A DNA stretch of 34,644 nt from Actinomycetaceae bacterium (GTDB taxonomy: Bacteria > Actinomycetota > Actinomycetes > Actinomycetales > Actinomycetaceae), in contig JAUNLF010000016.1 in NCBI GenBank assembly GCA_030532405.1, positions 1 through 34,644 on the forward strand, read 5' to 3'. Position 1 is the stretch's first letter. Each line of letters opens with the position of its first letter. The translations under genes were made by a program, and so were the position numbers. This document shows positions 16,190 to 23,649 of the stretch, one piece after another. The notes under the pieces were generated by a model. It searched no databases, was not told the DNA's origin, and saw only the letters and a list, made by a program, of their open reading frames with translations.

Positions 16190-16917
16190 GCTCCTACAAG
16201 TCACTATCGAAAACGATGCTAAAGTACGACGTGCGCGACTGGTCCACGCTATTTTTCACCTTTGCATTCCCTGCTGGACTGTTAATTGTCTTGGCATTAA
16301 CTTTGAAAGACTCTGTACCAAACGTGGATCCCACGGGTGACATTAGCGCGAACATGATCGCATTTGGTGCCGCGTTCGTGGGGATCTATGCGGGCGCAAC
16401 GCATCTTGCCCTTTGGCGAGAAAATGGGATGTTTAACGTGTTGCGTAACTTCCCTCTATCGTCGAATGTTGTTCTTGCAGCGCAAGCGTCAGCCGGAACT
16501 TTGCTATTGCTAGGCCAAATCTTGTTACTTTTCGTGATTGCGCTGGTTCTAGGAGTGTCACCGGCAGCTACAGCACCAATCGCAATCGTACCTACAGTTT
16601 TTGGTTACCTACTGTTCTTCTTTGTAGGTGTACTACTCGGCACGATCGTGCCGTCAATGGCCGGTGTGTCCATGGCTGCTACGGTTCTAATAATCCCGCT
16701 AGGAATGATCGGTGGCGCAATGATGCCACTGGAAATGATGCCGGATTGGGTACAAACGATCGCCCCGTACACCCCGATTTACCATATGCGTGAGGCAATC
16801 TCGATGACCCTCATCGATGTTGGTACTTGGAAAGATTTCGGAATCGGCTTGGCGTACCTGGCAGGGTTGGCCGCACTATTTGGTCTACTCGCACAGCGAT
16901 TCATGAAGTTCAAGTAG
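16186..16917 (+). CDS. ABC-2 type transporter permease
   Basis: A 243-residue integral membrane protein with about six hydrophobic segments, among them FAFPAGLLIVLALTL, MIAFGAAFVGIYAGATHLAL, LLLLGQILLLFVIALVLGV and VSMAATVLIIPLGMIGGAMM. The cytoplasmic stretch between the second and third segments (LWRENGMFNVLRNFPLSS) resembles the coupling-helix region of ABC-2 permeases, and the PLEMMPDWVQTIAPYTPIYH motif near the end is typical of that family. It overlaps the ATPase gene by four bases, so the two are translationally coupled and most likely form the peptide exporter, working as a dimer of each subunit. Confidence 0.88.
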   Translation: MSSYKSLSKTMLKYDVRDWSTLFFTFAFPAGLLIVLALTLKDSVPNVDPTGDISANMIAFGAAFVGIYAGATHLALWRENGMFNVLRNFPLSSNVVLAAQASAGTLLLLGQILLLFVIALVLGVSPAATAPIAIVPTVFGYLLFFFVGVLLGTIVPSMAGVSMAATVLIIPLGMIGGAMMPLEMMPDWVQTIAPYTPIYHMREAISMTLIDVGTWKDFGIGLAYLAGLAALFGLLAQRFMKFK

Positions 16918-16935
16918 ACGGATCTGGAATTGTAC

Positions 16936-18672
16936 ATGTTTGCTGAAGTTACGCGGAATACGTTCGAGATTCCCGGTGGCGTATTAGTTACAACGGACGC
17001 GGTTCGAAATAGTCTGGACGACCAAGAGCTGCAGGAAAGATGCTTACGCCCCAGACCGAAGCAGATTCTGGAAATCAGCGTAAATCCTTCAGCAAGATAT
17101 GTTTTTCCACGTCGTCCGATCTTTTCAGGCATCCTAGAAAGCCTGCGAGAAGCATGTGTCGAACTTGGGCAATCCCAGAAAAACCGTTATGCAGTATGGG
17201 AATTTCACACGGTATACGGTCAAGTCAGACGCGGTATCCCCACCCTTGGAAAAGAGTGGGAAGCGGGGAACGGGTCCCAGGGCATCGTCCTCAAAACCGA
17301 TATGGAACAAGCGAATTGGGAACACCCCGACGGTATTGAGGTTCCAGAAAGTGTTGGAAGCCAGCAAGTGAAGTCCGGGCTTCGTGCCAGGTCACTTGCT
17401 GACATGGACCTGCACGCTGACGTGCTTGCAAATCGAGTGGCGTCGTATCTAGGAAACCCACCAAACCTAGAAATTGGCTGGACAACGTCCGCACCGGCGA
17501 CAGGGATAACTCCAAACTGGAATGGAAAGGAAGTCCGGGTGCTGTCATGGTCTGGGCACTTAGATACTCTCGGGCTCAGCGAGACCGCCGCTTTACTAGA
17601 GGGAATAGAACGCAGGGTTGGAGCACTCGAGAGTGAACCGCGATCAATCCTGGCAACGGGTGAAGAGCTGGACGGAAACGTCCTAACTCCAGCAGACTTT
17701 CCGGCATATCCCGATGACTTTTACGGCGAACTTGGCGCGGCCTACAGTGCCAGTCAACCTCACGAATGGGTGCAGGTGACCCGCTTGCACGACCAGGAAG
17801 TAGCCTGGGTGCCGCGCGAGTACATCTACTACGGGCAACAGATGAAACATCAGTTGTGGGCGCTGAGCACTTCCTCTGGTTGCGCTACCGGGTCAACCAT
17901 GACGGAGGCCCAACTGTTCGGAGTGTTAGAGCTGATTGAACGCGATTCCTTCGTGGGCTGTTGGTATGCAGGAATTGATGCTAGCCCCATCGACCTTGAG
18001 ACGATCAGTGGTATAGATGCCCTGCTAACAAGAGCAAAACTTCTGGGAATCGAACTCAAATGTGGGCTCCTGCCATCAATTATCGGAATTCCCGTGGTAG
18101 TCGCGTCCGCGCAAGCGACAGATGAGGTCGGACCAGTCTTAGCCATTGGAGCTTCATGCCACCCCGATTTGGAAAGTGCTGTAAGCGGAGCTGTCAATGA
18201 GGCATGGACGTATATCGACGAACGCCTTGCGTTTGCGCAAGAAAACGGGGATAAGATCCAACGTTTACATGAGGATCCCACTTTGTGCGCGGACATTGAA
18301 GATCACCCGTTGCTAGCCATGTACCCAACGCGTGCCGAATACCTAGATTTCGTGGGTACAGGCGAGGCCATGCAGGCACAACCGGATCCCGACTGGGCCC
18401 GCTGGGGATCGCGCGATGCGGCAGAGCTATTGGACCACATTGTTGAACTCTTGCATGCCGAGGGGATCGACTTGTGGGTGCACCGCCAAACTTCCAGGTT
18501 TGAACAGTCACTCGGTCTTGAAACCGTCATGATGGTTGCGCCAGGACTGCTCCCAGTAGATTTTGGGTGGAAACAACAAAGAGCCCTGCAATCAGATCGG
18601 CTCAGGAAGATCATCGACAAATACTATGGACCAGATGCAAAACCGCGTAAGCTCCCACACGCATTCTCTTGA
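16936..18672 (+). CDS. Second YcaO-domain protein without PxPxP tail (YcaO2)
   Basis: The 578-residue protein has a complete YcaO kinase fold in its second half. The nucleotide-binding segments SETAALLEGIERRVG and TEAQLFGVLELIERDSFVGCWYAG align by eye with YcaO1, as does the following IGIPVVVA...GASCHPDLESAV region. It differs from YcaO1 at both ends. The N-terminus (about 150 residues) lacks a CxxC pair and is unlike the C-protein remnant, and the C-terminus reads K-P-R-K-L-P-H-A-F-S where YcaO1 has alternating prolines. YcaO proteins without this tail include enzymes that do other backbone chemistry, or inactive scaffolds. No TfuA partner is encoded nearby, so thioamidation has no supporting context. 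The start is the ATG at 16936, seven bases after GGA; a TTG at 16930 is an alternative. The gene follows the permease by 18 bp and overlaps the next gene. Confidence 0.82.
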   Translation: MFAEVTRNTFEIPGGVLVTTDAVRNSLDDQELQERCLRPRPKQILEISVNPSARYVFPRRPIFSGILESLREACVELGQSQKNRYAVWEFHTVYGQVRRGIPTLGKEWEAGNGSQGIVLKTDMEQANWEHPDGIEVPESVGSQQVKSGLRARSLADMDLHADVLANRVASYLGNPPNLEIGWTTSAPATGITPNWNGKEVRVLSWSGHLDTLGLSETAALLEGIERRVGALESEPRSILATGEELDGNVLTPADFPAYPDDFYGELGAAYSASQPHEWVQVTRLHDQEVAWVPREYIYYGQQMKHQLWALSTSSGCATGSTMTEAQLFGVLELIERDSFVGCWYAGIDASPIDLETISGIDALLTRAKLLGIELKCGLLPSIIGIPVVVASAQATDEVGPVLAIGASCHPDLESAVSGAVNEAWTYIDERLAFAQENGDKIQRLHEDPTLCADIEDHPLLAMYPTRAEYLDFVGTGEAMQAQPDPDWARWGSRDAAELLDHIVELLHAEGIDLWVHRQTSRFEQSLGLETVMMVAPGLLPVDFGWKQQRALQSDRLRKIIDKYYGPDAKPRKLPHAFS

Positions 18673-19219
18673 GCCTAGTGATGCAGGGCCAAACTCTGCA
18701 CAGTTAGCGAAAGTGGCAAAAGGAAACATTGCGCTGCTTGCCATGTTCACCGTTATGTACTTGGTGCCAGTTGTATTGGTATCGGAAACACGTGTGGCCG
18801 TGATCGCAGGAGCACTATTCGTGGGTCTTTTTGGTGTCGGGCTTACGCTAATTCGTGTGCTTCCACTTCCTGCACGGCGCAATGTCACTAAGCTACAGGG
18901 AAGTTTTATAGCGCTGACATCGATTGCAGAGCTGATTGCAGTACTAACAGGCCTAGGTATAGGTTTTATCACCGATGCTTGGAGTCCGTTTGGGCTACTT
19001 CTGGTTGGGTCGGTTGCGATGCACTTCCTATCGTTAACCATCGCCTATAGAAGAGTCGCTGACTACTTTGCGCTCACACTCGTGGTTGTGTCGTTTGTAC
19101 TGCTAGTAGTCCAACCGATTACTCCGCTGTGGGACTTGTGGGCGATCGCCGGCAGTATCGTCGCCGCGTCCACAGCGTTGTACATTGTCGAGCTTTCACG
19201 GTTTCTTCGACGACTGTAA
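18626..19219 (+). CDS. Small polytopic membrane protein, candidate immunity factor
   Basis: I do not recognise a family. The 197-residue product has a hydrophilic N-terminus of about 30 residues and roughly six hydrophobic segments: NIALLAMFTVMYLVPVVLV, VAVIAGALFVGLFGVGLTLI, a long one through SIAELIAVLTGLGIGFI, FGLLLVGSVAMHFLSLTIAY, ALTLVVVSFVLLVVQ and LWAIAGSIVAASTALYIVEL. No catalytic motif is evident. The start is uncertain: ATG at 18626 or 18635, both inside the end of YcaO2; a longer frame from 18563 is less likely. It is the last gene of the operon, a position often taken by self-protection genes, and the cluster has no other immunity candidate apart from the exporter. That role is inference. 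Confidence 0.65.
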   Translation: MDQMQNRVSSHTHSLEPSDAGPNSAQLAKVAKGNIALLAMFTVMYLVPVVLVSETRVAVIAGALFVGLFGVGLTLIRVLPLPARRNVTKLQGSFIALTSIAELIAVLTGLGIGFITDAWSPFGLLLVGSVAMHFLSLTIAYRRVADYFALTLVVVSFVLLVVQPITPLWDLWAIAGSIVAASTALYIVELSRFLRRL

Positions 19220-19240
19220 AACTGTTTTGACTGAAAGTCC

Positions 19241-19282
19241 GCGCCGCACGTCTAAACCACTTGGGATTAAGACGTGCGGCGC
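19241..19282. terminator. Bidirectional terminator between the RiPP cluster and ilvD
   Basis: A perfect 13-bp stem (GCGCCGCACGTCT at 19241-19253, AGACGTGCGGCGC at 19270-19282) with a 16-nt loop. T-runs are weak on both sides, but it lies exactly between convergent genes, 21 bp after one stop and 19 bp after the other. Confidence 0.75.
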
Positions 19283-19301
19283 GTTGTTCCAGTCCGATAC
19301 T

Positions 19302-21182
19302 TTACTTCGCGCGTCGCTGAATCAGTGACAGGTCGCGAGCTGCGCCGGTTGACGCGGAGGTTGCGGTCATCGCGTAAAGCTTCAGTGCGTCAGAAACTTC
19401 GCGTACGCGTTCCTTCGGAGTCCACGGGTTTTCCCGCTCCAGCTGTGCCTGGCGGCGACGCTCAAGTTCGCCCTCGTCCACATCTAAATGGAGTAGGCGG
19501 TCGTTCACGTCGATGACGATCTTGTCGCCGTCCTCAATGAGGCCGATTAGGCCGCCGGCGGCCGCTTCGGGGGAAATGTGTCCCACGGAAATTCCGGACG
19601 TGCCGCCACTGAAGCGGCCGTCGGTAATTAGCGCGACCTTCTTGCCAAGGCCGCGTCCCTTAATAAATGAGGTTGGGTACAGCATTTCTTGCATTCCCGG
19701 TCCGCCGGAGGGGCCCTCGTAGCGGATAACCACCACGTGTCCTTCGTGCACGGTCTTGTTCAGGATCTTCTCAATCGCTTCTTCTTGCGACTCGAATACG
19801 ATGGCTTCGCCTTCGAAGTGGAAGAGTTCCGGGTCGATGCCCGCAGCCTTAATAACCGCGCCGTCCGGGGCGATATTGCCGTGCAGAACCGTGAGGCCAC
19901 CGTTTGCCATGTAGGCGTGTTCCACGCTGCGAATGCAACCGTTTTCGGCGTCGGTGTCGAGTTCCTTCCAACGATTATTCGTGGAGAACGGCTCCGTTGT
20001 ACGAACGTTGCCCGGCGCCGCGGAGAACAGTTCCAATGCCATTTGTGAGGGCGACTCGCCTCGGATGTCCCACTGTTCAAGCCAGGAGTTCAAGTCGGGG
20101 GAGTGCACGGAGTGGACGGTGTCCTTTAGCAATCCCGCGCGGTTTAGTTCGCCGAGTAGCGCGGGGATGCCGCCTGCACGGTGAACGTCTTCCATGTGGT
20201 AGTCGTTGTGGTTTGGTGCAACCTTGGAAAGGGTCGGCACAGTGTCGCCGAGGCGTCCAATGTCGTCGATGTCGAAGTCGACGCCCGCCTGCGTTGCGGC
20301 GGCAAGCAGGTGAAGCACGGTGTTTGAGGATCCGCCCATCGCCATGTCTAGCGTCATCGCGTTTTCGAAGGCATCGCGGGTTGCGATATTTCGAGGCAGC
20401 ACAGAGTCGTCCTCGTCGTTGTAATAACGATTCGTAAGTTCGATTACGGTTCGTCCCGCTTCTTCGAAGAGGCCGCGACGCGCCTCGTGCGTGGCTAACG
20501 TCGAACCGTTGCCGGGCAGTGACAGGCCGAGCGCTTCGGTCAAACAGTTCATCGAGTTCGCTGTGAACATGCCCGAACAGGATCCGCAGGTGGGGCAGGC
20601 GAGGCGTTCGATTTCGAGGAGTTTTTCATCAGAAATCGAGTCGTCGGCTGTCGCGTTCATGACGGTGATGAGGTTGCCGTGTCCGTCCTTGGATTCGCCG
20701 ATGATGGTTGCGGGGTCGATGTTCTTGCCCGCCTCCATTGGGCCGCCCGATACGAATACGGTTGGAATGTTCAGACGCATTGCGGCCAGTAGCATGCCCG
20801 GCGTGATTTTGTCGCAGTTTGAAATACATACGAGGGCGTCCGCGCAGTGGGCGTTGACCATGTATTCAACGGAGTCCGCGATGACTTCGCGGGACGGCAG
20901 GGAGTACAGCATTCCCGAATGGCCCATTGCGATGCCGTCGTCGACAGCGATGGTGTTGAACTCTTTGGAGACGCCGCCGGCTGCTTCGATTGCGCCCGCC
21001 ACGATCTTTCCCACGTCGCGTAGGTGGACGTGCCCGGGAACGAACTGCGTGAACGAGTTTGCAATAGCGACAATGGGTTTTCCGAAATCGGAATCTTCCA
21101 TGCCGGTTGCACGCCATAGTGCGCGGGCTCCGGCCATGTTGCGTCCCGAAGTGGATGTCCTAGACCGCAGTGGAATCGACAT
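19302..21182 (-). CDS. ilvD: Dihydroxy-acid dehydratase
   Basis: IlvD dehydrates 2,3-dihydroxy-isovalerate and -3-methylvalerate to the 2-oxo acids that IlvE then transaminates to valine and isoleucine. The 626-residue length and the N-terminus ([20 protein letters not shown]) match the long form found in E. coli and corynebacteria. Cluster-ligand cysteines are visible in [10 protein letters not shown] (C123) and [19 protein letters not shown] (C196, C199, C202). [11 protein letters not shown], the [18 protein letters not shown] block and [17 protein letters not shown] complete the family pattern. The ATG at 21182 is preceded by AGGAGG at good spacing. It faces the RiPP cluster and is separated from leuB-ilvE by it, although all three serve one pathway. 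Confidence 0.95.
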   Translation of the reverse strand: MSIPLRSRTSTSGRNMAGARALWRATGMEDSDFGKPIVAIANSFTQFVPGHVHLRDVGKIVAGAIEAAGGVSKEFNTIAVDDGIAMGHSGMLYSLPSREVIADSVEYMVNAHCADALVCISNCDKITPGMLLAAMRLNIPTVFVSGGPMEAGKNIDPATIIGESKDGHGNLITVMNATADDSISDEKLLEIERLACPTCGSCSGMFTANSMNCLTEALGLSLPGNGSTLATHEARRGLFEEAGRTVIELTNRYYNDEDDSVLPRNIATRDAFENAMTLDMAMGGSSNTVLHLLAAATQAGVDFDIDDIGRLGDTVPTLSKVAPNHNDYHMEDVHRAGGIPALLGELNRAGLLKDTVHSVHSPDLNSWLEQWDIRGESPSQMALELFSAAPGNVRTTEPFSTNNRWKELDTDAENGCIRSVEHAYMANGGLTVLHGNIAPDGAVIKAAGIDPELFHFEGEAIVFESQEEAIEKILNKTVHEGHVVVIRYEGPSGGPGMQEMLYPTSFIKGRGLGKKVALITDGRFSGGTSGISVGHISPEAAAGGLIGLIEDGDKIVIDVNDRLLHLDVDEGELERRRQAQLERENPWTPKERVREVSDALKLYAMTATSASTGAARDLSLIQRRAK

Positions 21183-21390
21183 GACAGCCTCCTGAAGTGT
21201 GTCAGTAATTCCTACTTAGTCTATGTTCGAACCGGCAACGCCGTAACTGTGACCGCATCTCGAACTACTACCCTAGTCGCGTCGGTGGGGGTGGGCCGTG
21301 AGCGGGTGGGGAAAACCGCGCGGTTTCGCTCCTAGCGTGGTACTGGCACGCGGGTGGGCATAGGGGAGGGAAACCTCATAGGATTGAGAC

Positions 21391-22440
21391 ATGCATGGCG
21401 AATATAAGGTTCCGGGCGGCAAGCTAGCAGTTGTCGACCTCGATGTTGAAAATGATGTTCTATCCAATGTTCGGCTCTCGGGAGATTTCTTTTTGGAACC
21501 CGATGAGGCGCTCTTTCGAATGACTGGAGCCCTCGAGGGGCTTTCGGCGCAGTCAAGCGCCACGGAAATTACGGCCGCTCTGGATGCGGCAGTGCTACCG
21601 ACCGATACGCTGTTTGGGCTAACCACTCGTGGCGTTGCGATCGCTGTGCGTCGCGCTCTTGGCAAGGCGTTGGATTGGGATGACATTGATTTTGAAGTAA
21701 TCCACGGGCCTTCGGTTGACCCCATGCTGAACGTGACCATGGATGAAACCCTCGTTGAGGATGTGGCGGCCGGCAGGCGTAAGCCGTTCATGCGTATTTG
21801 GGAGTGGAACGCCCCGCAGGTAGTGATCGGCTCGTTCCAGTCCTACTCCAATGAGATCAATGAGGAAGGTCGGAAAAAGCACGACATTGTGGTGTCCAGG
21901 CGCGTGACCGGCGGTGGCGCGATGTTCATGGAGCCGGGCAACTGCGTCACGTACTCTCTGGTCATTCCTACGGGCCTTGTGGACGGCCTGTCTTTTGAAG
22001 AGTCTTACCCGTTCCTTGACGAATGGGCCATGGAGTCTCTCGAAAAAGTCGGCGTGAAGGCGTACTACATTCCGCTAAACGACATTTCATCTGAAAAGGG
22101 CAAGATCGGTGGCGCAGCGCAGAAGCGTTTCGCTAACGGCTACATGGTCCACCACGTGACCATGTCGTACGACATCGACGCTGAAAAGATGATGGAAGTG
22201 CTACGAATCGGCAAGGAAAAAATGAAAGACAAGGGCACGCGTTCCGCTGTTAAACGCGTCGACCCCATGAAGTCTCAAACCGGCATGCCGCGCGAAGACA
22301 TCATCGAAGTATTCCTCGACCACTTCAAAAACAAGTACGACGCTACTATCGGTGAAATCACCGAAGCTGACATTGAAAACGCGAAGCAACGCGCCGCAGA
22401 AAAGTTCGCCACCGAAGAATGGACCAAGCGCTTACCGTAA
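21391..22440 (+). CDS. Lipoate-protein ligase with N-terminal LplB-like accessory domain
   Basis: The enzyme is expected to activate lipoate with ATP and attach it to lysines of lipoyl domains in 2-oxo acid dehydrogenases or GcvH. Residues ~1-60 (HGEYKVPGGKLAVVDLDVE, LSGDFFLEPDEAL) match the small accessory domain that is C-terminal in E. coli LplA and a separate protein (LplB) in some archaea. The catalytic domain follows, with FMRIWEWNAPQVVIGSFQ, RRVTGGGAMFMEPGN and the KIGGAAQKR segment holding the catalytic lysine. The domain order is thus swapped relative to E. coli LplA. AGGA lies shortly upstream of the ATG. The stop overlaps the start of the next gene (TAATG). Octanoyl- or lipoyl-transferase relatives cannot be excluded from sequence alone. 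Confidence 0.85.
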   Translation: MHGEYKVPGGKLAVVDLDVENDVLSNVRLSGDFFLEPDEALFRMTGALEGLSAQSSATEITAALDAAVLPTDTLFGLTTRGVAIAVRRALGKALDWDDIDFEVIHGPSVDPMLNVTMDETLVEDVAAGRRKPFMRIWEWNAPQVVIGSFQSYSNEINEEGRKKHDIVVSRRVTGGGAMFMEPGNCVTYSLVIPTGLVDGLSFEESYPFLDEWAMESLEKVGVKAYYIPLNDISSEKGKIGGAAQKRFANGYMVHHVTMSYDIDAEKMMEVLRIGKEKMKDKGTRSAVKRVDPMKSQTGMPREDIIEVFLDHFKNKYDATIGEITEADIENAKQRAAEKFATEEWTKRLP

Positions 22441-23156
22441 TGGAACACTCACACATTCCCCTTCAGATTGAGCAAGTTTTAGCCGATATTGACGAGGCCG
22501 CGCGGGCCGCTGGTCGCCGCCCCGAAGACGTCGATCTTGAACTCGCCATTAAAACGCGTACCGTCGCAGAGTGCGAGATTGCAGCGCGCGAACTCGAGTC
22601 TCATGGGCGACCCGTACTGATGGGCCAAAACCGGGTGCAAGAAGCCGAGGTTACGTCACCATTCCTGCGCCAACTCGGCCTCGAAAATCTAATAACAACC
22701 ATGATTGGCCCGCTGCAGACCAACAAGATTAACAAGGTCCTGCAGGTGGTAGACCAGATCGAAACCATAGACTCCGTGCGTCTTGCGGAAGCCATTAATA
22801 AGCGCATCCGCGGCAGTGAGCCACTGGATGTGATGGTGCAGGTCAACACATCCGGGGAAGAATCCAAGTCCGGTGCGAACCCTCGTGAAGCCCTCGACGT
22901 AGCGCAACAAATCGCGGATTTCGACAAACTCCACGTGATCGGGTTTATGACGATCGGTGCGCACACTCACGACGAAGACCTGGTCCGCAAGTCGTTTGCA
23001 GACCTACGCAAAATCAGAGACGCCGCCCTCGTACTTCCAAACTTGGGGGACGCCCGCGAACTGTCAATGGGCATGACAAGCGACTACGCGCTCGCCATCG
23101 CTGAGGGTGCCACTAGAATCCGAATGGGTTCGGCAATCTTCGGCCCCCGAAAGTAG
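22440..23156 (+). CDS. YggS/PLPBP family pyridoxal phosphate-binding protein
   Basis: A 238-residue member of the YggS (PLP homeostasis protein) family, a single-domain alanine racemase-like TIM barrel without racemase activity that binds PLP and buffers vitamin B6 and amino acid pools. Family segments run in order: LAIKTRT with the PLP lysine, MGQNRVQEA, TTMIGPLQTNKINKVL, VMVQVNTSGEESKSG, VIGFMTIGAHT and the C-terminal LSMGMTSDYALAIAEGATRIRMGSAIFG. The ATG at 22440 gives the normal N-terminus and overlaps the ligase stop codon, implying coupled translation; an in-frame ATG at 22419 would add seven residues. In many bacteria yggS lies near yggT and division genes, but here it sits with a lipoate ligase and a YccF-type gene. 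Confidence 0.9.
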   Translation: MEHSHIPLQIEQVLADIDEAARAAGRRPEDVDLELAIKTRTVAECEIAARELESHGRPVLMGQNRVQEAEVTSPFLRQLGLENLITTMIGPLQTNKINKVLQVVDQIETIDSVRLAEAINKRIRGSEPLDVMVQVNTSGEESKSGANPREALDVAQQIADFDKLHVIGFMTIGAHTHDEDLVRKSFADLRKIRDAALVLPNLGDARELSMGMTSDYALAIAEGATRIRMGSAIFGPRK

Positions 23157-23164
23157 AGGCAAAA

Positions 23165-23560
23165 ATGCGCACAATTCTCAACATTATTTGGCTAATCTTC
23201 GCCGGCATCGAACTAGCACTCCTCTATGTTCTTTTCGGCCTACTAGCAATCATCCCGATCGTCACAATCCCCGCGGCCGTCGCGTCATTCCGCATGGCCC
23301 TCTACGTGCTCTGGCCATTTGGACGCAAAGTTGTAGACAAACCGGGAGCCGGCGTGGGTTCCGCCCTCATGAACGTCGTATGGTTCCTAATCGCAGGACT
23401 GTGGCTAGCAATCGGCCACATCGCCACTGCGGCCGCCCTCGCGGTCACAATCATCGGTATTCCCATGGCTATCGCGAACCTGAAACTCATTCCAGTCACG
23501 TGCTTCCCGTTCGGCAAGCAGATCGTCGCATCCGACGGGTACGAGGGCGTCCTCGCCTAA
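23165..23560 (+). CDS. YccF domain-containing membrane protein
   Basis: A 131-residue inner membrane protein with the duplicated YccF (DUF307) pattern. Each half starts with a hydrophobic N..W..aG..la segment (LNIIWLIFAGIELALLYVLF and MNVVWFLIAGLWLAIGHIA), followed by a second helix and a soluble turn ending in WPFGRKVV or FPFGKQIV. About four membrane segments are seen. The family has no established function. AGAGG six bases before the ATG is a good ribosome-binding site, and the gene follows yggS by eight bases, so it is probably the last gene of the lipoate ligase operon. Confidence 0.85.
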   Translation: MRTILNIIWLIFAGIELALLYVLFGLLAIIPIVTIPAAVASFRMALYVLWPFGRKVVDKPGAGVGSALMNVVWFLIAGLWLAIGHIATAAALAVTIIGIPMAIANLKLIPVTCFPFGKQIVASDGYEGVLA

Positions 23561-23602
23561 CGCGGCACGGCATCCCCAAGGCCGCGCGCTAGGGAGCCGC
23601 AC

Positions 23603-23621
23603 CAGGGGCGCCCGGCCCCTG
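23603..23621. terminator. Possible weak terminator between convergent genes
   Basis: CAGGGGC (23603-23609) pairs with GCCCCTG (23615-23621) around a 5-nt loop, between the YccF gene and the helicase gene. No T-run follows on either strand. A second 7-bp inverted repeat (GTCGGCC/GGCCGAC, 23644-23664) surrounds the helicase stop codon. Confidence 0.3.
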
Positions 23622-23649
23622 CACCGGCCCTCGCCCGGGCACGGTCGGC

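Noticed and set aside
16936-18672. YcaO2 as a thioamide-forming enzyme
   Set aside because: No TfuA partner is found in the cluster, and nothing else in the sequence supports thioamidation.
4968-19219. Classical thiopeptide cluster
   Set aside because: The leader style and split LanB fit, but there is only one SpaB_C-type protein, so no separate pyridine synthase, and the core lacks the usual Ser-Cys opening. Kept as a possibility, not as the call.
4968-19219. Class I lanthipeptide cluster
   Set aside because: No LanC cyclase is encoded, and the YcaO and nitroreductase-type genes indicate azole chemistry.
21183-21390. A T-box or attenuator upstream of ilvD
   Set aside because: The divergent gap between ilvD and the lipoate ligase gene shows no leader peptide rich in Leu/Ile/Val and no terminator hairpin near the start codon.
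23107-23592. A 161-codon open frame across the end of the YggS gene and the YccF gene
   Set aside because: It overlaps two well-supported genes in another frame and has an Arg/His/Pro-rich chance composition.
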